Source: an uncultured Streptococcus sp. (GTDB lineage Bacteria > Bacillota > Bacilli > Lactobacillales > Streptococcaceae). From it: a stretch of 64,000 nt of DNA. Location: assembly GCF_901875575.1 (NCBI RefSeq), contig NZ_CABFMF010000022.1, positions 62,001 through 126,000 of the forward strand, written 5' to 3'. Below the pieces are notes generated by a model. The model was not told where the DNA came from and did not search any database. It saw only the letters and a list, made by a program, of their open reading frames with translations. Shown here one piece after another: positions 34,310-43,297 of the stretch. The position numbers were made by a program, and so were the translations under genes. Position 1 is the stretch's first letter; every line of letters begins with the position of its first letter.

Positions 34310-35347
34310 ATGACAAAGAAAATAGTAGCTCTAGCAGGGGATGGAATCGGCCCGGAAATCATGGAGGCTGGGTTAGAGGTTCTGGAAGCTCTAGCTGAAA
34401 AAACAGGCTTTGATTATGAAATAGACAGACGACCTTTTGGAGGTGCAGGTATTGATGCAGCGGGCCATCCCTTACCTGCTGAAACCCTCAAGGCAAGTAG
34501 AGAAGCAGATGCCATTCTCCTAGCGGCTATCGGGAGTCCTCAGTATGATGGGGCAGTGGTACGGCCTGAACAAGGTTTACTGGCTCTCCGTAAGGAACTC
34601 AATCTCTATGCCAATATCCGTCCAGTAAAAATATTTGAGAGTCTCAAGCATTTGTCACCTCTCAAACCAGAACGAATTGCAGGTGTAGACTTTGTTGTGG
34701 TGCGGGAGTTGACAGGTGGGATTTACTTTGGAGATCATATTCTTGAAGAACGAAAAGCGCGTGATATCAACGACTATAGCTATGAGGAAGTAGAGCGGAT
34801 TATTCGAAAGGCATTTGAAATTGCAAGAGGAAGGAGAAAAATCCTTACTAGCATCGATAAGCAAAATGTGTTGGCAACATCAAAACTCTGGCGGAAAGTG
34901 GCTGAGGGAGTCGCACAGGATTTTCCAGATGTGACCTTGGAACACCAGTTGGTGGACTCAGCTGCTATGCTCATGATTACCAATCCTGCTAAGTTTGATG
35001 TTATTGTAACGGAGAATCTTTTTGGAGATATTCTCTCTGATGAATCAAGCGTCCTATCAGGTACACTTGGGGTCATGCCATCAGCCAGTCATTCTGAAAA
35101 GGGGCCAAGTCTCTATGAGCCCATTCACGGTTCAGCACCAGATATAGCAGGTAAAGGAATTGCCAATCCCATTTCCATGATTTTATCAGTGGCCATGATG
35201 TTGAGAGGTAGCTTTGGATGTTATGAGGATGCGGAGCGTATCGAACGTGCTGTTGAGGCAAGTCTGGCAGCCGGTATATTAACGAGAGATATAGGAGGTC
35301 AGGCTTCGACCAAGGAAATGACAGAAGCCATTATTGCAAGATTATGA
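34310..35347 (+). CDS. leuB: 3-isopropylmalate dehydrogenase
   Basis: 345 residues. Oxidative decarboxylation of 3-isopropylmalate with NAD. Motifs: ALAGDGIGPEIM at the N-terminus, LLALRKELNLYANIRPV, VTENLFGDILSDE with the metal-binding aspartates, and EPIHGSAPDIAGKGIANP. The gap to leuA is 11 bases. Its stop overlaps the start of the DUF1294 gene by four bases (ATGA). Confidence 0.97.
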   Translation: MTKKIVALAGDGIGPEIMEAGLEVLEALAEKTGFDYEIDRRPFGGAGIDAAGHPLPAETLKASREADAILLAAIGSPQYDGAVVRPEQGLLALRKELNLYANIRPVKIFESLKHLSPLKPERIAGVDFVVVRELTGGIYFGDHILEERKARDINDYSYEEVERIIRKAFEIARGRRKILTSIDKQNVLATSKLWRKVAEGVAQDFPDVTLEHQLVDSAAMLMITNPAKFDVIVTENLFGDILSDESSVLSGTLGVMPSASHSEKGPSLYEPIHGSAPDIAGKGIANPISMILSVAMMLRGSFGCYEDAERIERAVEASLAAGILTRDIGGQASTKEMTEAIIARL

Positions 35348-35613
35348 AGTTAGACGAAAAAATTACTCTAGTTCTCTTGATTTGGAATGTCATCATTTTC
35401 TTGATTTATGGCATTGACAAATCCCAGGCAAGGAGAAGAGCCTGGCGCATCCCAGAGAAAATCTTACTCATTTTAGCCTTTACTTGTGGTGGTTTTGGAG
35501 CTTGGTTTGCAGGAATCACTTTTCACCACAAGACTCGAAAATGGTACTTTAAAACAGTTTGGTTTCTGGGGATGGTGGCCACACTAGTAGTCTTATATGT
35601 TATTTGGAGGTAA
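35344..35613 (+). CDS. DUF1294 membrane protein inside the leu operon
   Basis: 89 residues with three hydrophobic segments; IDKSQARRRAWRIPEKILL and GGFGAWFAGITFHHKTRK are characteristic of DUF1294. No role in leucine synthesis is known. It overlaps leuB by four bases and ends 3 bases before leuC, so it is translated with the pathway genes. The same arrangement occurs in pneumococcus (from memory), arguing against a chance insertion. Confidence 0.88.
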   Translation: MKLDEKITLVLLIWNVIIFLIYGIDKSQARRRAWRIPEKILLILAFTCGGFGAWFAGITFHHKTRKWYFKTVWFLGMVATLVVLYVIWR

Positions 35614-35616
35614 CGG

Positions 35617-36999
35617 ATGGCAGGAAAATCGATTTTTGATAAATTATGGGACCGTCATGTCATCACAGGAGAAGAGGGGCAGCCCCAACTCATGTATGTG
35701 GACCAGCACTATATTCATGAAGTGACCAGCCCTCAAGCCTTTCAAGGTTTGCGAGACACAGGACGCAGATTGAGACGACCAGACTTGACATTTGGAACCT
35801 TTGACCACAATGTCCCGACGGTCAATATCTACGATATTCGAGATGTCATTTCCAAGGCTCAAATTGATAAGCTAGCTGAAAATGTTGAGGAGTTTGGGAT
35901 TGAACATGCGGCCCACGGTTCTGAAAAACAAGGGATCGTACACATGGTTGGTCCAGAGACAGGACGGACACAACCAGGGAAGTTCATCGTCTGTGGAGAT
36001 AGTCATACGGCAACCCACGGAGCTTTCGGAGCAATCGCCTTTGGAATTGGGACCAGTGAGGTAGAGCATGTCTTCGCTACTCAAACCCTCTGGCAGGTCA
36101 AACCCAAGAAAATGCTGGTAGAATTCACTGGAGTTCCTCAAAAGGGAGTCTATTCCAAGGATTTCATTTTAGCTTTGATTGCTAAATACGGCGTTGCTTG
36201 CGGCGTTGGCTATGTGGTGGAATATAGGGGTCAGGCTATTGATGCACTGAGCATGGAAGAGCGCATGACCATCTGCAATATGTCCATCGAGTTTGGATCC
36301 AAGATGGGAATCATGAACCCAGATCAGACGACTTATGACTATCTCAAGGGACGCGAATGTGTTCCAGAGGACTTTGAAGAGGCTGTGGCGGATTGGAAGA
36401 CCCTTGTCAGTGATGATGATGCCGTTTACGATAAGGTTATCCGGATGGATGTCTCAGACTTGGCTCCCATGGTGACCTGGGGGACCAATCCTGCTATGGG
36501 TGTTGACTTTGACAGTAGTTTCCCAGAAATTAAGGATATGAATGATGAGCGGGCTTACAATTACATGGACTTGGCACCAGGTCAAAAGCCAGCGGATATT
36601 GAACTAGGCTATATCTTTATCGGCTCTTGTACCAATGCTCGTCTCAGCGATTTGCAACTGGCTGCGCGATTTGTTAAAGGGAAGAAAATAGCCCCTAATC
36701 TAACAGCTATCGTAGTTCCAGGATCTCGTCCTGTCAAACGAGCTGCGGAGAAATTGGGCTTGGATAAAGTTTTCCTAGATGCTGGTTTTGAGTGGAGAGA
36801 CCCAGGTTGCTCAATGTGCCTAGGGATGAATCCTGATAAGGTGCCTGATGGTGTCCACTGCGCCTCAACCAGCAACCGCAACTTTGAAGACAGACAAGGC
36901 TTTGGTGCTAAGACACATCTCTGTAGTCCAGCCATGGCAGCAGCAGCGGCTATCGCAGGGCGCTTTGTAGATGTTCGGCAAATGCCAGAAGCCCAGTAA
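35617..36999 (+). CDS. leuC: 3-isopropylmalate dehydratase large subunit
   Basis: 460 residues. An aconitase-family enzyme with an iron-sulfur cluster that isomerises 2- to 3-isopropylmalate together with LeuD. Motifs: FDHNVPT, GDSHTATHGAFGAIAFG, FIGSCTNARLSDLQ (first cluster cysteine) and GCSMCLGMNPD with the CxxC pair. Length matches the family, with no sign of the truncation seen in some pneumococci. The GGAGG RBS lies in the end of the DUF1294 gene. Confidence 0.97.
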   Translation: MAGKSIFDKLWDRHVITGEEGQPQLMYVDQHYIHEVTSPQAFQGLRDTGRRLRRPDLTFGTFDHNVPTVNIYDIRDVISKAQIDKLAENVEEFGIEHAAHGSEKQGIVHMVGPETGRTQPGKFIVCGDSHTATHGAFGAIAFGIGTSEVEHVFATQTLWQVKPKKMLVEFTGVPQKGVYSKDFILALIAKYGVACGVGYVVEYRGQAIDALSMEERMTICNMSIEFGSKMGIMNPDQTTYDYLKGRECVPEDFEEAVADWKTLVSDDDAVYDKVIRMDVSDLAPMVTWGTNPAMGVDFDSSFPEIKDMNDERAYNYMDLAPGQKPADIELGYIFIGSCTNARLSDLQLAARFVKGKKIAPNLTAIVVPGSRPVKRAAEKLGLDKVFLDAGFEWRDPGCSMCLGMNPDKVPDGVHCASTSNRNFEDRQGFGAKTHLCSPAMAAAAAIAGRFVDVRQMPEAQ

Positions 37000-37008
37000 G
37001 GAGAGGAT

Positions 37009-37602
37009 ATGGAGAAATTTACAGTTTATACAGGAACGACCGTTCCTCTCATGAATGATAACATCGACACCGACCAAATCCTACCCAAGCAGTTTCTCAA
37101 GTTAATTGATAAAAAAGGCTTTGGTAAGTACCTCATGTATGCTTGGCGATATTTGGACGATAAGTATACTGAGGATCCAGACTTTGTCTTTAACCGACCT
37201 GAATACCGCAAGGCTAGTATCCTCATCTCAGGAGATAACTTTGGGGCAGGGTCTTCGAGGGAACACGCAGCTTGGGCTCTAGCGGACTATGGTTTTAAAG
37301 TCGTGATTGCAGGGTCTTTCGGTGATATTCATTACAATAATGAACTCAATAATGGCATGTTGCCCATTGTTCAGCCCAGAGAGGTTCGAGAGAAACTGGC
37401 CCAGCTACAACCAAGTGACCAGGTAACTGTGGACTTGGAACAACAAAAAATCATCTCACCAGTTGGAGAATTCACGTTTGAAATTGATAGCGAGTGGAAA
37501 CACAAGCTCTTAAATGGTTTAGATGATATCGGTATTACCTTGCAGTATGAGGATTTGATTGCTGCCTATGAAAAACAACGACCAGCCTACTGGCAGGATT
37601 AG
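37009..37602 (+). CDS. leuD: 3-isopropylmalate dehydratase small subunit
   Basis: 197 residues, the swivelling domain partner of LeuC. NIDTDQILPKQFLK near the N-terminus and GDNFGAGSSREHAAWAL are the conserved substrate-binding segments; GSFGDIHYNNELNNGMLPI follows. The gap to leuC is 9 bases, preceded by GGAGAGGAT. Last leu gene; the Sua5-type gene follows after 27 bases and may be co-transcribed. Confidence 0.97.
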   Translation: MEKFTVYTGTTVPLMNDNIDTDQILPKQFLKLIDKKGFGKYLMYAWRYLDDKYTEDPDFVFNRPEYRKASILISGDNFGAGSSREHAAWALADYGFKVVIAGSFGDIHYNNELNNGMLPIVQPREVREKLAQLQPSDQVTVDLEQQKIISPVGEFTFEIDSEWKHKLLNGLDDIGITLQYEDLIAAYEKQRPAYWQD

Positions 37603-37629
37603 AAGAAAATTAGAAAAGGAAATAGAACT

Positions 37630-38409
37630 ATGACAAAACACATTCAATGGAAGGGAACACTTTCACAAGAAGGCTATGACATTTTAAAAGGTGAGGGCGG
37701 TTGTATCGTTTGCCCTACTAAAGTTGGTTACATTATCATGACTAGCGACAAGGCAGGTCTTGAACGTAAGTTTGAAGCCAAAGAACGTAACCGTAACAAA
37801 CCAGGTGTGGTTCTCTGCGGTAGCATGGATGAGCTTCGCGCTTTAGCACAACTCAACCCAGAAATTGAAGCCTTTTACCAAAAACATTGGGACGAAGATA
37901 TTCTTCTTGGTTGTATCCTTCCTTGGAAACCAGAAGCCTTTGAAAAACTAAAAGCATACGGGGATGACCGTGAAGAACTGATGACTGACGTGCGTGGAAC
38001 GAGCTGTTTTGTTATCAAATTTGGGAAAGCCGGTGAACAATTGGCTGCCAAACTTTGGGAAGAGGGCAAGATGGTCTACGCCTCATCTGCAAACCCATCT
38101 GGAAAAGGAAACCGAGGTAAGGTAGAAGGTATCGGAGAACGCATCGAAGGAGCAGTAGATCTTGTCATCGAAGCAGACGACTATGTAGCATTAATCCAAT
38201 CTGACAAAACGATTGAAACGCGCTACGAGCAAGGCGTGATGGTCTCTATGGTCGATAAAGACGGCAAACTCATCCCAGAACAAGGAGGGGCACGTTCAAC
38301 CTCACCAGCTCCAGTGGTTATCCGCAAAGGGCTTGACATTGATAAGATCATGATGCACCTGTCAGACACCTTTAACTCATGGGATTACAGACAGGGAGAG
38401 TATTATTAA
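37630..38409 (+). CDS. Sua5/YciO/YrdC family protein
   Basis: 259 residues with the YrdC fold: VCPTKVGYIIMTSDKAGLER, KERNRNKPGVVLC and YASSANPSGKGN (nucleotide-binding loop). The family includes threonylcarbamoyl-AMP synthases for the t6A tRNA modification; the divergent first motif makes a YciO-type role possible. It follows leuD without a terminator and ends at its own hairpin. Confidence 0.83.
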   Translation: MTKHIQWKGTLSQEGYDILKGEGGCIVCPTKVGYIIMTSDKAGLERKFEAKERNRNKPGVVLCGSMDELRALAQLNPEIEAFYQKHWDEDILLGCILPWKPEAFEKLKAYGDDREELMTDVRGTSCFVIKFGKAGEQLAAKLWEEGKMVYASSANPSGKGNRGKVEGIGERIEGAVDLVIEADDYVALIQSDKTIETRYEQGVMVSMVDKDGKLIPEQGGARSTSPAPVVIRKGLDIDKIMMHLSDTFNSWDYRQGEYY

Positions 38410-38420
38410 TCTTGAAAAGA

Positions 38421-38467
38421 AGTCTAGTGTTGAGAGGTAATAAAGTCTCTACACTAGGCTTTTTATT
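38421..38467 (+). terminator. Terminator after the leu/Sua5 run
   Basis: AGTCTAGTGT and ACACTAGGCT arms, with inner GAGA/TCTC pairs, followed by TTTTATTT. Confidence 0.8.
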
Positions 38468-38619
38468 TAGAGTTTCTTTTCTTTTTTAATAGGATATGAT
38501 ATGCTAGAGGCAGAATATATTAATAGAATGTGGTTTCTGCAAAGTAAAATTTCTTACTTTGAATGAAACAAATACAATTTACGTCTAACAATAAATTTTT
38601 AATAAGCAAGGAAAACACA

Positions 38620-40605
38620 ATGGTTTCAAAACAAACTTTCATTGACAGAATAAAAAAAGAATTCCCAGATGCAATTGAAAATCAAACAAAAAGTTATATT
38701 TCTTTTCAGGTTAAAAATAGGAAAGGGAAGTTACAAAATTTTATAGAGATTAAATTTCAAAATAAAGGAATAAAGATTGCCGTTCTCTCTAAGAGTCTTC
38801 ATGATTCAGATATTTTGTTGTTTAATAAGAAGTCTGATTCATTCGGTTGGACACTTGATGCTGAGTATTTTATTGAGGATGAAAATTCATTAAATGAGAT
38901 TTTACCTTTTATAAATAAATCTTATGAATTTGTAAAAAGTGGAATTAAATCAGAGTGTTATAAAGTCTTCAAAGAATTTTTGTCTAAATTTGTGAATCAA
39001 GCAAATATCTATAATTCAAAAGATATAGAAATTAAACGTTCTCAAAAATTAGATGGAGCTGAACATATTTACCCTGCTCTGACTATTGAGGGGATTCCCT
39101 ACAAAGTTGAAATGCTTAACACAGGTCATTTTGGTCCAAAGAGTGGTAATGGATATATTAAATCACCTTACTTTGGTTATCGGCTGAGTGACGTGGATAA
39201 CTCATGGATAAATATAAGGTGTGGTTTTCAGAGATTTAAACTCACAGAATTTAAAATAGTAAAATGGTATAGTAATAATCGAGATGAAGATTTAGATTAT
39301 AAATACTTTGTCAAGGACTTAGAGTTGGAATCAACTGCTGAACCTAACGATATTTTAAAAGAGTTTTATGATAATTTCACTAGTTTTTATAGAGAATCAG
39401 AAAAGGAAGAGATAAACATGTCAGAAAATATCAACGAGTATAAGAATATCTTATTACAATCCAAAAATCTCATCCTCCGAGGTGCACCTGGTACAGGAAA
39501 AACTTATCTTGCTAAAGAAATTGCTAAAGAGTTAACGGAAGGTCATGAGGAGCAAATCGGCTTTGTACAGTTTCATCCATCTTATGATTATACGGATTTT
39601 GTAGAGGGTTTGAGACCGGTATCAAATGTGGATGGATCTATTGGATTTAAGACTCAAGACGGTATTTTTAAGAAGTTCTGTCAGAAAGCGAAAGAAGCTC
39701 AGAAAACTGGAGGACAAGATAATTTTGAAGAAACGTGGGCTAAGCTAACGGATGCTATCAATGAAAAGCAAGGACAATACTTCTTCCCTCGTAGTTCGGT
39801 TCCAGCCAGTTTAAATAGTCAAGGGAATGTGAAGTTTGATTCTCCTGTTGCTACCAAAGAAAAAGTGTATCTTTTGTACAAGGGTGAGGAGACTAAGTTA
39901 AAGTACGAAACTTATCAAAAAATCGTTTTAGATCACATGAAAGAAAGTTATGGCTTATGTGATTATGTGTCTCCAACGATTGACACAGACAAAAAATTCG
40001 TCTTTATCATTGATGAAATCAACCGTGGTGAGATTTCTAAAATTTTTGGAGAACTCTTTTTCTCTATTGACCCTGGCTATCGTGGTGAAAAGGGAAGTGT
40101 ATCTACCCAATATGCCAATCTACACGAAAGTGATGACAAGTTTTATATTCCTGAGAATGTCTATATTATAGGTACCATGAATGATATTGACCGCTCAGTG
40201 GACACCTTTGATTTTGCTATGCGCCGTCGTTTCCGTTTTGTTGAAGTTACTGCTGAAAGCCAATTAGGTATGCTCGATACTGCTCTTGGTGATAGAGCTG
40301 AAGAAGCGAAAAAACGTCTAAGAAACTTGAATGTTGCTATTGAAAACGTTCAGGAATTAAACAGTCATTACCATATTGGACCAAGTTATTTCCTTAATTT
40401 GAAGGATGTAGGTTTTGACTATAAATTACTCTGGTCTGATTATCTTAAACCTCTTTTGGAAGATTATGTACGTGGTTCTTATGAAGAAGCTGAAATTCTT
40501 GAAACATTGAAGAAGGCATTTGATCTGACAAATAATGAGCAAAAAGATCAGACAGTAGCTGATGACAATGAAGGCGATGAAAACGATGATGCGGATAACC
40601 GATAA
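38620..40605 (+). CDS. mcrB: McrB-like AAA+ GTPase of a type IV restriction system
   Basis: 661 residues from the ATG at 38620 (AAGGA 8 bases before); an earlier ATG at 38563 lacks an RBS. The N-terminal part (to about 110) resembles DUF5655-type domains and is followed by a second domain to about 245; these probably recognise DNA. The motor domain starts at about 267: Walker A LRGAPGTGKTYLAK, VQFHPSYDYTDFVEG, Walker B VFIIDEINRGEISKIFGE, and the McrB signature IIGTMNDIDRSVDTFDFAMRRRF. The Asp/Glu-rich tail overlaps mcrC by 20 bases. Base composition is AT-richer than the flanks, as in acquired defence genes. Confidence 0.9.
   Translation: MVSKQTFIDRIKKEFPDAIENQTKSYISFQVKNRKGKLQNFIEIKFQNKGIKIAVLSKSLHDSDILLFNKKSDSFGWTLDAEYFIEDENSLNEILPFINKSYEFVKSGIKSECYKVFKEFLSKFVNQANIYNSKDIEIKRSQKLDGAEHIYPALTIEGIPYKVEMLNTGHFGPKSGNGYIKSPYFGYRLSDVDNSWINIRCGFQRFKLTEFKIVKWYSNNRDEDLDYKYFVKDLELESTAEPNDILKEFYDNFTSFYRESEKEEINMSENINEYKNILLQSKNLILRGAPGTGKTYLAKEIAKELTEGHEEQIGFVQFHPSYDYTDFVEGLRPVSNVDGSIGFKTQDGIFKKFCQKAKEAQKTGGQDNFEETWAKLTDAINEKQGQYFFPRSSVPASLNSQGNVKFDSPVATKEKVYLLYKGEETKLKYETYQKIVLDHMKESYGLCDYVSPTIDTDKKFVFIIDEINRGEISKIFGELFFSIDPGYRGEKGSVSTQYANLHESDDKFYIPENVYIIGTMNDIDRSVDTFDFAMRRRFRFVEVTAESQLGMLDTALGDRAEEAKKRLRNLNVAIENVQELNSHYHIGPSYFLNLKDVGFDYKLLWSDYLKPLLEDYVRGSYEEAEILETLKKAFDLTNNEQKDQTVADDNEGDENDDADNR
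39418..40605 (+). CDS. Possible short McrB from an internal start
   Basis: The in-frame ATG at 39418 follows AAAAGGAAGAGATAAAC and gives a 395-residue protein (MSENINEYKNILLQSKN) that contains the whole motor but no N-terminal DNA-recognition part. E. coli mcrB makes such a short form. Here it is only suggested by the RBS and the domain border. Confidence 0.4.
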   Translation: MSENINEYKNILLQSKNLILRGAPGTGKTYLAKEIAKELTEGHEEQIGFVQFHPSYDYTDFVEGLRPVSNVDGSIGFKTQDGIFKKFCQKAKEAQKTGGQDNFEETWAKLTDAINEKQGQYFFPRSSVPASLNSQGNVKFDSPVATKEKVYLLYKGEETKLKYETYQKIVLDHMKESYGLCDYVSPTIDTDKKFVFIIDEINRGEISKIFGELFFSIDPGYRGEKGSVSTQYANLHESDDKFYIPENVYIIGTMNDIDRSVDTFDFAMRRRFRFVEVTAESQLGMLDTALGDRAEEAKKRLRNLNVAIENVQELNSHYHIGPSYFLNLKDVGFDYKLLWSDYLKPLLEDYVRGSYEEAEILETLKKAFDLTNNEQKDQTVADDNEGDENDDADNR

Positions 40606-41905
40606 TCAACACAAGATTGTTAAAGAAGAATTTGTTGAAGGATATCCTAAACTAAGCAATCTTCTTTTAGATAGAACCTTGGAAAGTCTATCCCAAGATG
40701 AACGTATTTTCATTTTTCCAAATGATTTGATGAATTCTTCTGACTTAGAAAAGGACCAAAAAATCTTTGAAACAGTTAATCAGAAAATCAAGACTGGAAA
40801 TGTGATTGGTTTTCTGGGGTGTGGTCAGGAAAGATTAACCATTTCCTCTCGCTTTTCTGATGAGAGTAATGACCATTTTTTGCATTATCTCTTACAAAAG
40901 GTTCTTCATATCAATCTCACTAGTTTAGATGTTGCTTTATCGCGTGAAGAGAGGCTTTATCAACTTTTGATGTATCTCTTCCCCAAGTATCTACAAGCTG
41001 CTCTCCGAAAAGGTCTTTATAAGGAATACCATCGATTTTCTCATAACGACAGTCATGTTAAGGGAGTGATTGATGTAAGAAACCATCTCAAGAAAAATCT
41101 TCCTTTCACGGGAAATATTGCCTACACAACGAGAGAGTTCACCTATGATAATCCTCTCATGCAGCTAATCCGTCACACTATTGAATACATTAAGAATCAG
41201 AAAAGCATTGGGCAAGGGGTTCTTGATAATCTCTTGACTAGTCGTGAAAATGTAGCAGAAATCGTGTGGGTAACTCCTTCTTATAAACTAGCTGATCGTG
41301 CTAAGATTATTCGACGAAATCAATCTAAACTTTTGCGTCATGCATACTTTCACGAGTACAGAAAGTTACAAGAACTTTGTCTGATGATTCTAAACCAAGA
41401 AAAGCACGGTTTAGGCTATCAAGATCAAAAGGTCCATGGTATTCTTTTCGATGTTTCCTGGCTTTGGGAAGAGTATGTTCATACTTTGTTACCAAAAGGA
41501 TTTTTACATCCTCGGAATAAAGAAAAGAAAGGAGGGATCCTAGTATTTTCTGATGGGAAACGAAAAGTATATCCAGATTTTTATGATAGAGAACGAAAGA
41601 TTGTTCTAGATGCTAAATATAAAAAACTTGAAGATACTGAAAAAGGAATCAACCGTGAGGACTTATTCCAGCTGATTTCCTATTCTTATATTTTAAAAGC
41701 TGAGAAAGGTGGTCTTGTTTTTCCGAGCGAGGACAAGGTTGTTGATAATGAGATAGGGAAGCTAGCAGGTTATGGAGCTTTGTTGAAGAAATGGTCTATC
41801 CAAATTCCTCAGAAGTCTTCATCTTATCGTGAATTTTGTGAAATACTGGAAAACTCCGAAGAAATATTTAAAAGGAATATTACTAAAGAAGTGGAGAGAA
41901 AATAA
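40586..41905 (+). CDS. mcrC: McrC-like nuclease subunit
   Basis: 439 residues from ATG 40586; several in-frame ATGs from 40562 to 40589 lie inside the end of mcrB, so the exact start is open. The N-terminal part binds McrB. The C-terminal part is a PD-(D/E)xK nuclease: VYPDFYDRERKIVLDAKYKK gives D, D and K, and LFQLISYSYIL is the conserved Q-x-x-x-Y helix. With McrB it would cut modified (methylated) DNA in a GTP-driven way. No methyltransferase is present, consistent with type IV. Confidence 0.9.
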   Translation: MMRITDNQHKIVKEEFVEGYPKLSNLLLDRTLESLSQDERIFIFPNDLMNSSDLEKDQKIFETVNQKIKTGNVIGFLGCGQERLTISSRFSDESNDHFLHYLLQKVLHINLTSLDVALSREERLYQLLMYLFPKYLQAALRKGLYKEYHRFSHNDSHVKGVIDVRNHLKKNLPFTGNIAYTTREFTYDNPLMQLIRHTIEYIKNQKSIGQGVLDNLLTSRENVAEIVWVTPSYKLADRAKIIRRNQSKLLRHAYFHEYRKLQELCLMILNQEKHGLGYQDQKVHGILFDVSWLWEEYVHTLLPKGFLHPRNKEKKGGILVFSDGKRKVYPDFYDRERKIVLDAKYKKLEDTEKGINREDLFQLISYSYILKAEKGGLVFPSEDKVVDNEIGKLAGYGALLKKWSIQIPQKSSSYREFCEILENSEEIFKRNITKEVERK

Positions 41906-41937
41906 TCTCTCCTCTTTCTTTTGTCATCTAAATATTA

Positions 41938-41950
41938 AAATCCGAACAAA
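41938..41950 (+). promoter_or_regulatory. PurBox-like site upstream of guaC
   Basis: AAATCCGAACAAA matches the streptococcal/lactococcal PurR box AWWWCCGAACWWT with one mismatch. It lies 22 bases upstream of the -35. Confidence 0.55.
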
Positions 41951-41972
41951 ATGTTTTTATTTATAAAATTAT

Positions 41973-42001
41973 TTGACAAAAACTGTACTTTGACTTATAA
42001 T
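41973..42001 (+). promoter_or_regulatory. Consensus sigma-70 promoter of guaC
   Basis: TTGACA, 17-base spacer, TATAAT: both hexamers perfect. The 5' UTR of about 70 bases contains two small hairpins (ACGTC-loop-GGCGT and ATGC-GCAA-GCAT, the latter a GNRA loop). Confidence 0.9.
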
Positions 42002-42078
42002 AAATTAAGGAAACGTCGGAAAAGGCGTAGAGATGCGCAAGCATAGGTAGGTCATTACAAAAGAAATGAGACATCGAT

Positions 42079-43065
42079 ATGTTAAATGAATTTCCAATTT
42101 TTGATTACGAAGATATCCAGTTGATCCCAAATAAATGTGTCATTAAAAGTCGTGCAGAAGCAGATACAAGAGTGACACTAGGAAATCATACTTTTAAGTT
42201 ACCTGTTGTGCCAGCTAATATGCAGACGATTTTGGATGAAAATGTAGCAGAGCAACTGGCTAAAGGGGGCTACTTTTACATCATGCACCGTTTTGATGAG
42301 GCAGGACGCATTCCTTTTATTAAGCGTATGCACGATCAAGGGCTTATTGCTTCTATCTCTGTTGGTGTTAAGGACTATGAGTATGATTTCGTTAGTCAAT
42401 TAAAGGCTGATGCTCCGGAATATATCACAATTGATATTGCTCACGGTCATGCGGATAGCGTGATTTCTATGATTCAGCACATCAAGAAAGAATTGCCAGA
42501 TACTTTTGTCATTGCTGGAAATGTCGGGACTCCAGAAGCAGTTCGTGAGTTGGAAAATGCTGGAGCAGACGCGACTAAGGTTGGTATTGGTCCTGGTAAA
42601 GTTTGTATCACCAAGGTTAAGACAGGTTTTGGTACAGGTGGTTGGCAGTTGGCTGCACTTCGTTGGTGCGCAAAAGCCGCGCGTAAACCGATCATTGCTG
42701 ATGGTGGTATTCGTACACATGGTGATATTGCTAAGTCTATCCGTTTTGGTGCCAGCATGGTTATGATTGGTTCCCTCTTTGCAGGACATATCGAAAGCCC
42801 AGGGAAAACGATTGAGGTAGATGGTGAACACTTCAAAGAATATTATGGTTCAGCTTCACAATACCAAAAAGGAGCTTATAAAAACGTCGAAGGAAAACGT
42901 ATCTTACTTCCTGCTAAAGGTCATCTGCAAGACACTTTAACTGAGATGGAACAAGACCTTCAAAGTGCTATTTCCTATGCAGGTGGACGTCAGGTTGCTG
43001 ACCTTAAACACGTTGATTATGTTATCGTGAAAAACTCTATCTGGAATGGGGATGCTTCCCACTAA
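42079..43065 (+). CDS. guaC: GMP reductase
   Basis: 328 residues. NADPH-dependent conversion of GMP to IMP in purine salvage. An IMPDH/GMPR barrel without CBS domains: FDYEDIQLIPNKC, GNVGTPEAVRELENAGADA, then GIGPGKVCITKVKTGFGTGG with the catalytic cysteine and IADGGIRTHGDIAKS. A perfect sigma-70 promoter and a PurBox-like site precede it. It appears monocistronic. Confidence 0.96.
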   Translation: MLNEFPIFDYEDIQLIPNKCVIKSRAEADTRVTLGNHTFKLPVVPANMQTILDENVAEQLAKGGYFYIMHRFDEAGRIPFIKRMHDQGLIASISVGVKDYEYDFVSQLKADAPEYITIDIAHGHADSVISMIQHIKKELPDTFVIAGNVGTPEAVRELENAGADATKVGIGPGKVCITKVKTGFGTGGWQLAALRWCAKAARKPIIADGGIRTHGDIAKSIRFGASMVMIGSLFAGHIESPGKTIEVDGEHFKEYYGSASQYQKGAYKNVEGKRILLPAKGHLQDTLTEMEQDLQSAISYAGGRQVADLKHVDYVIVKNSIWNGDASH

Positions 43066-43089
43066 GACGGGCTATCTCACTAGAAAAAA

Positions 43090-43118
43090 CTTGTTATTAG
43101 AGCAAATTTTTGTTATAA
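43090..43118 (+). promoter_or_regulatory. Promoter of tRNA-Arg
   Basis: TTGTTA (43090-43095), 17-base spacer, TATAAT (43113-43118), 11 bases before the tRNA. Confidence 0.75.
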
Positions 43119-43129
43119 TGAAACGAGTT

Positions 43130-43202
43130 TCCACCCTTAGTGTAATGGATATCACGTAAGATTCCGGTTCTTGAGATGGGGGTTCGATTCCCTCAGGGTG
43201 GA
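43130..43202 (+). tRNA. tRNA-Arg (anticodon CCG)
   Basis: 73 bases. Acceptor CCACCCT/AGGGTGG, anticodon stem TAAGA/TCTTG around loop TTCCGGT with anticodon CCG, and T arm GGGGG-TTCGATT-CCCTC. The discriminator base is A; CCA is not encoded. It reads CGG arginine codons. Confidence 0.93.
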
Positions 43203-43215
43203 TAAAAATAGTTTT

Positions 43216-43240
43216 AAAAAGCCTTTAAATAGGGCTTTTT
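43216..43240 (+). terminator. Terminator of tRNA-Arg
   Basis: AAAAAGCC / GGCTTTTT stem with a short loop, followed by ATTTTG. Confidence 0.75.
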
Positions 43241-43297
43241 ATTTTGTATTGCTCCTAAATTTCCCCCAAAATGATTTTGCTTTGGTATTATGACTGC

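Noticed and set aside
42002..42078. Riboswitch in the guaC leader
   Set aside because: The two hairpins do not match the guanine, PRPP, ppGpp or ZTP consensus patterns I know; left as a structured leader only.
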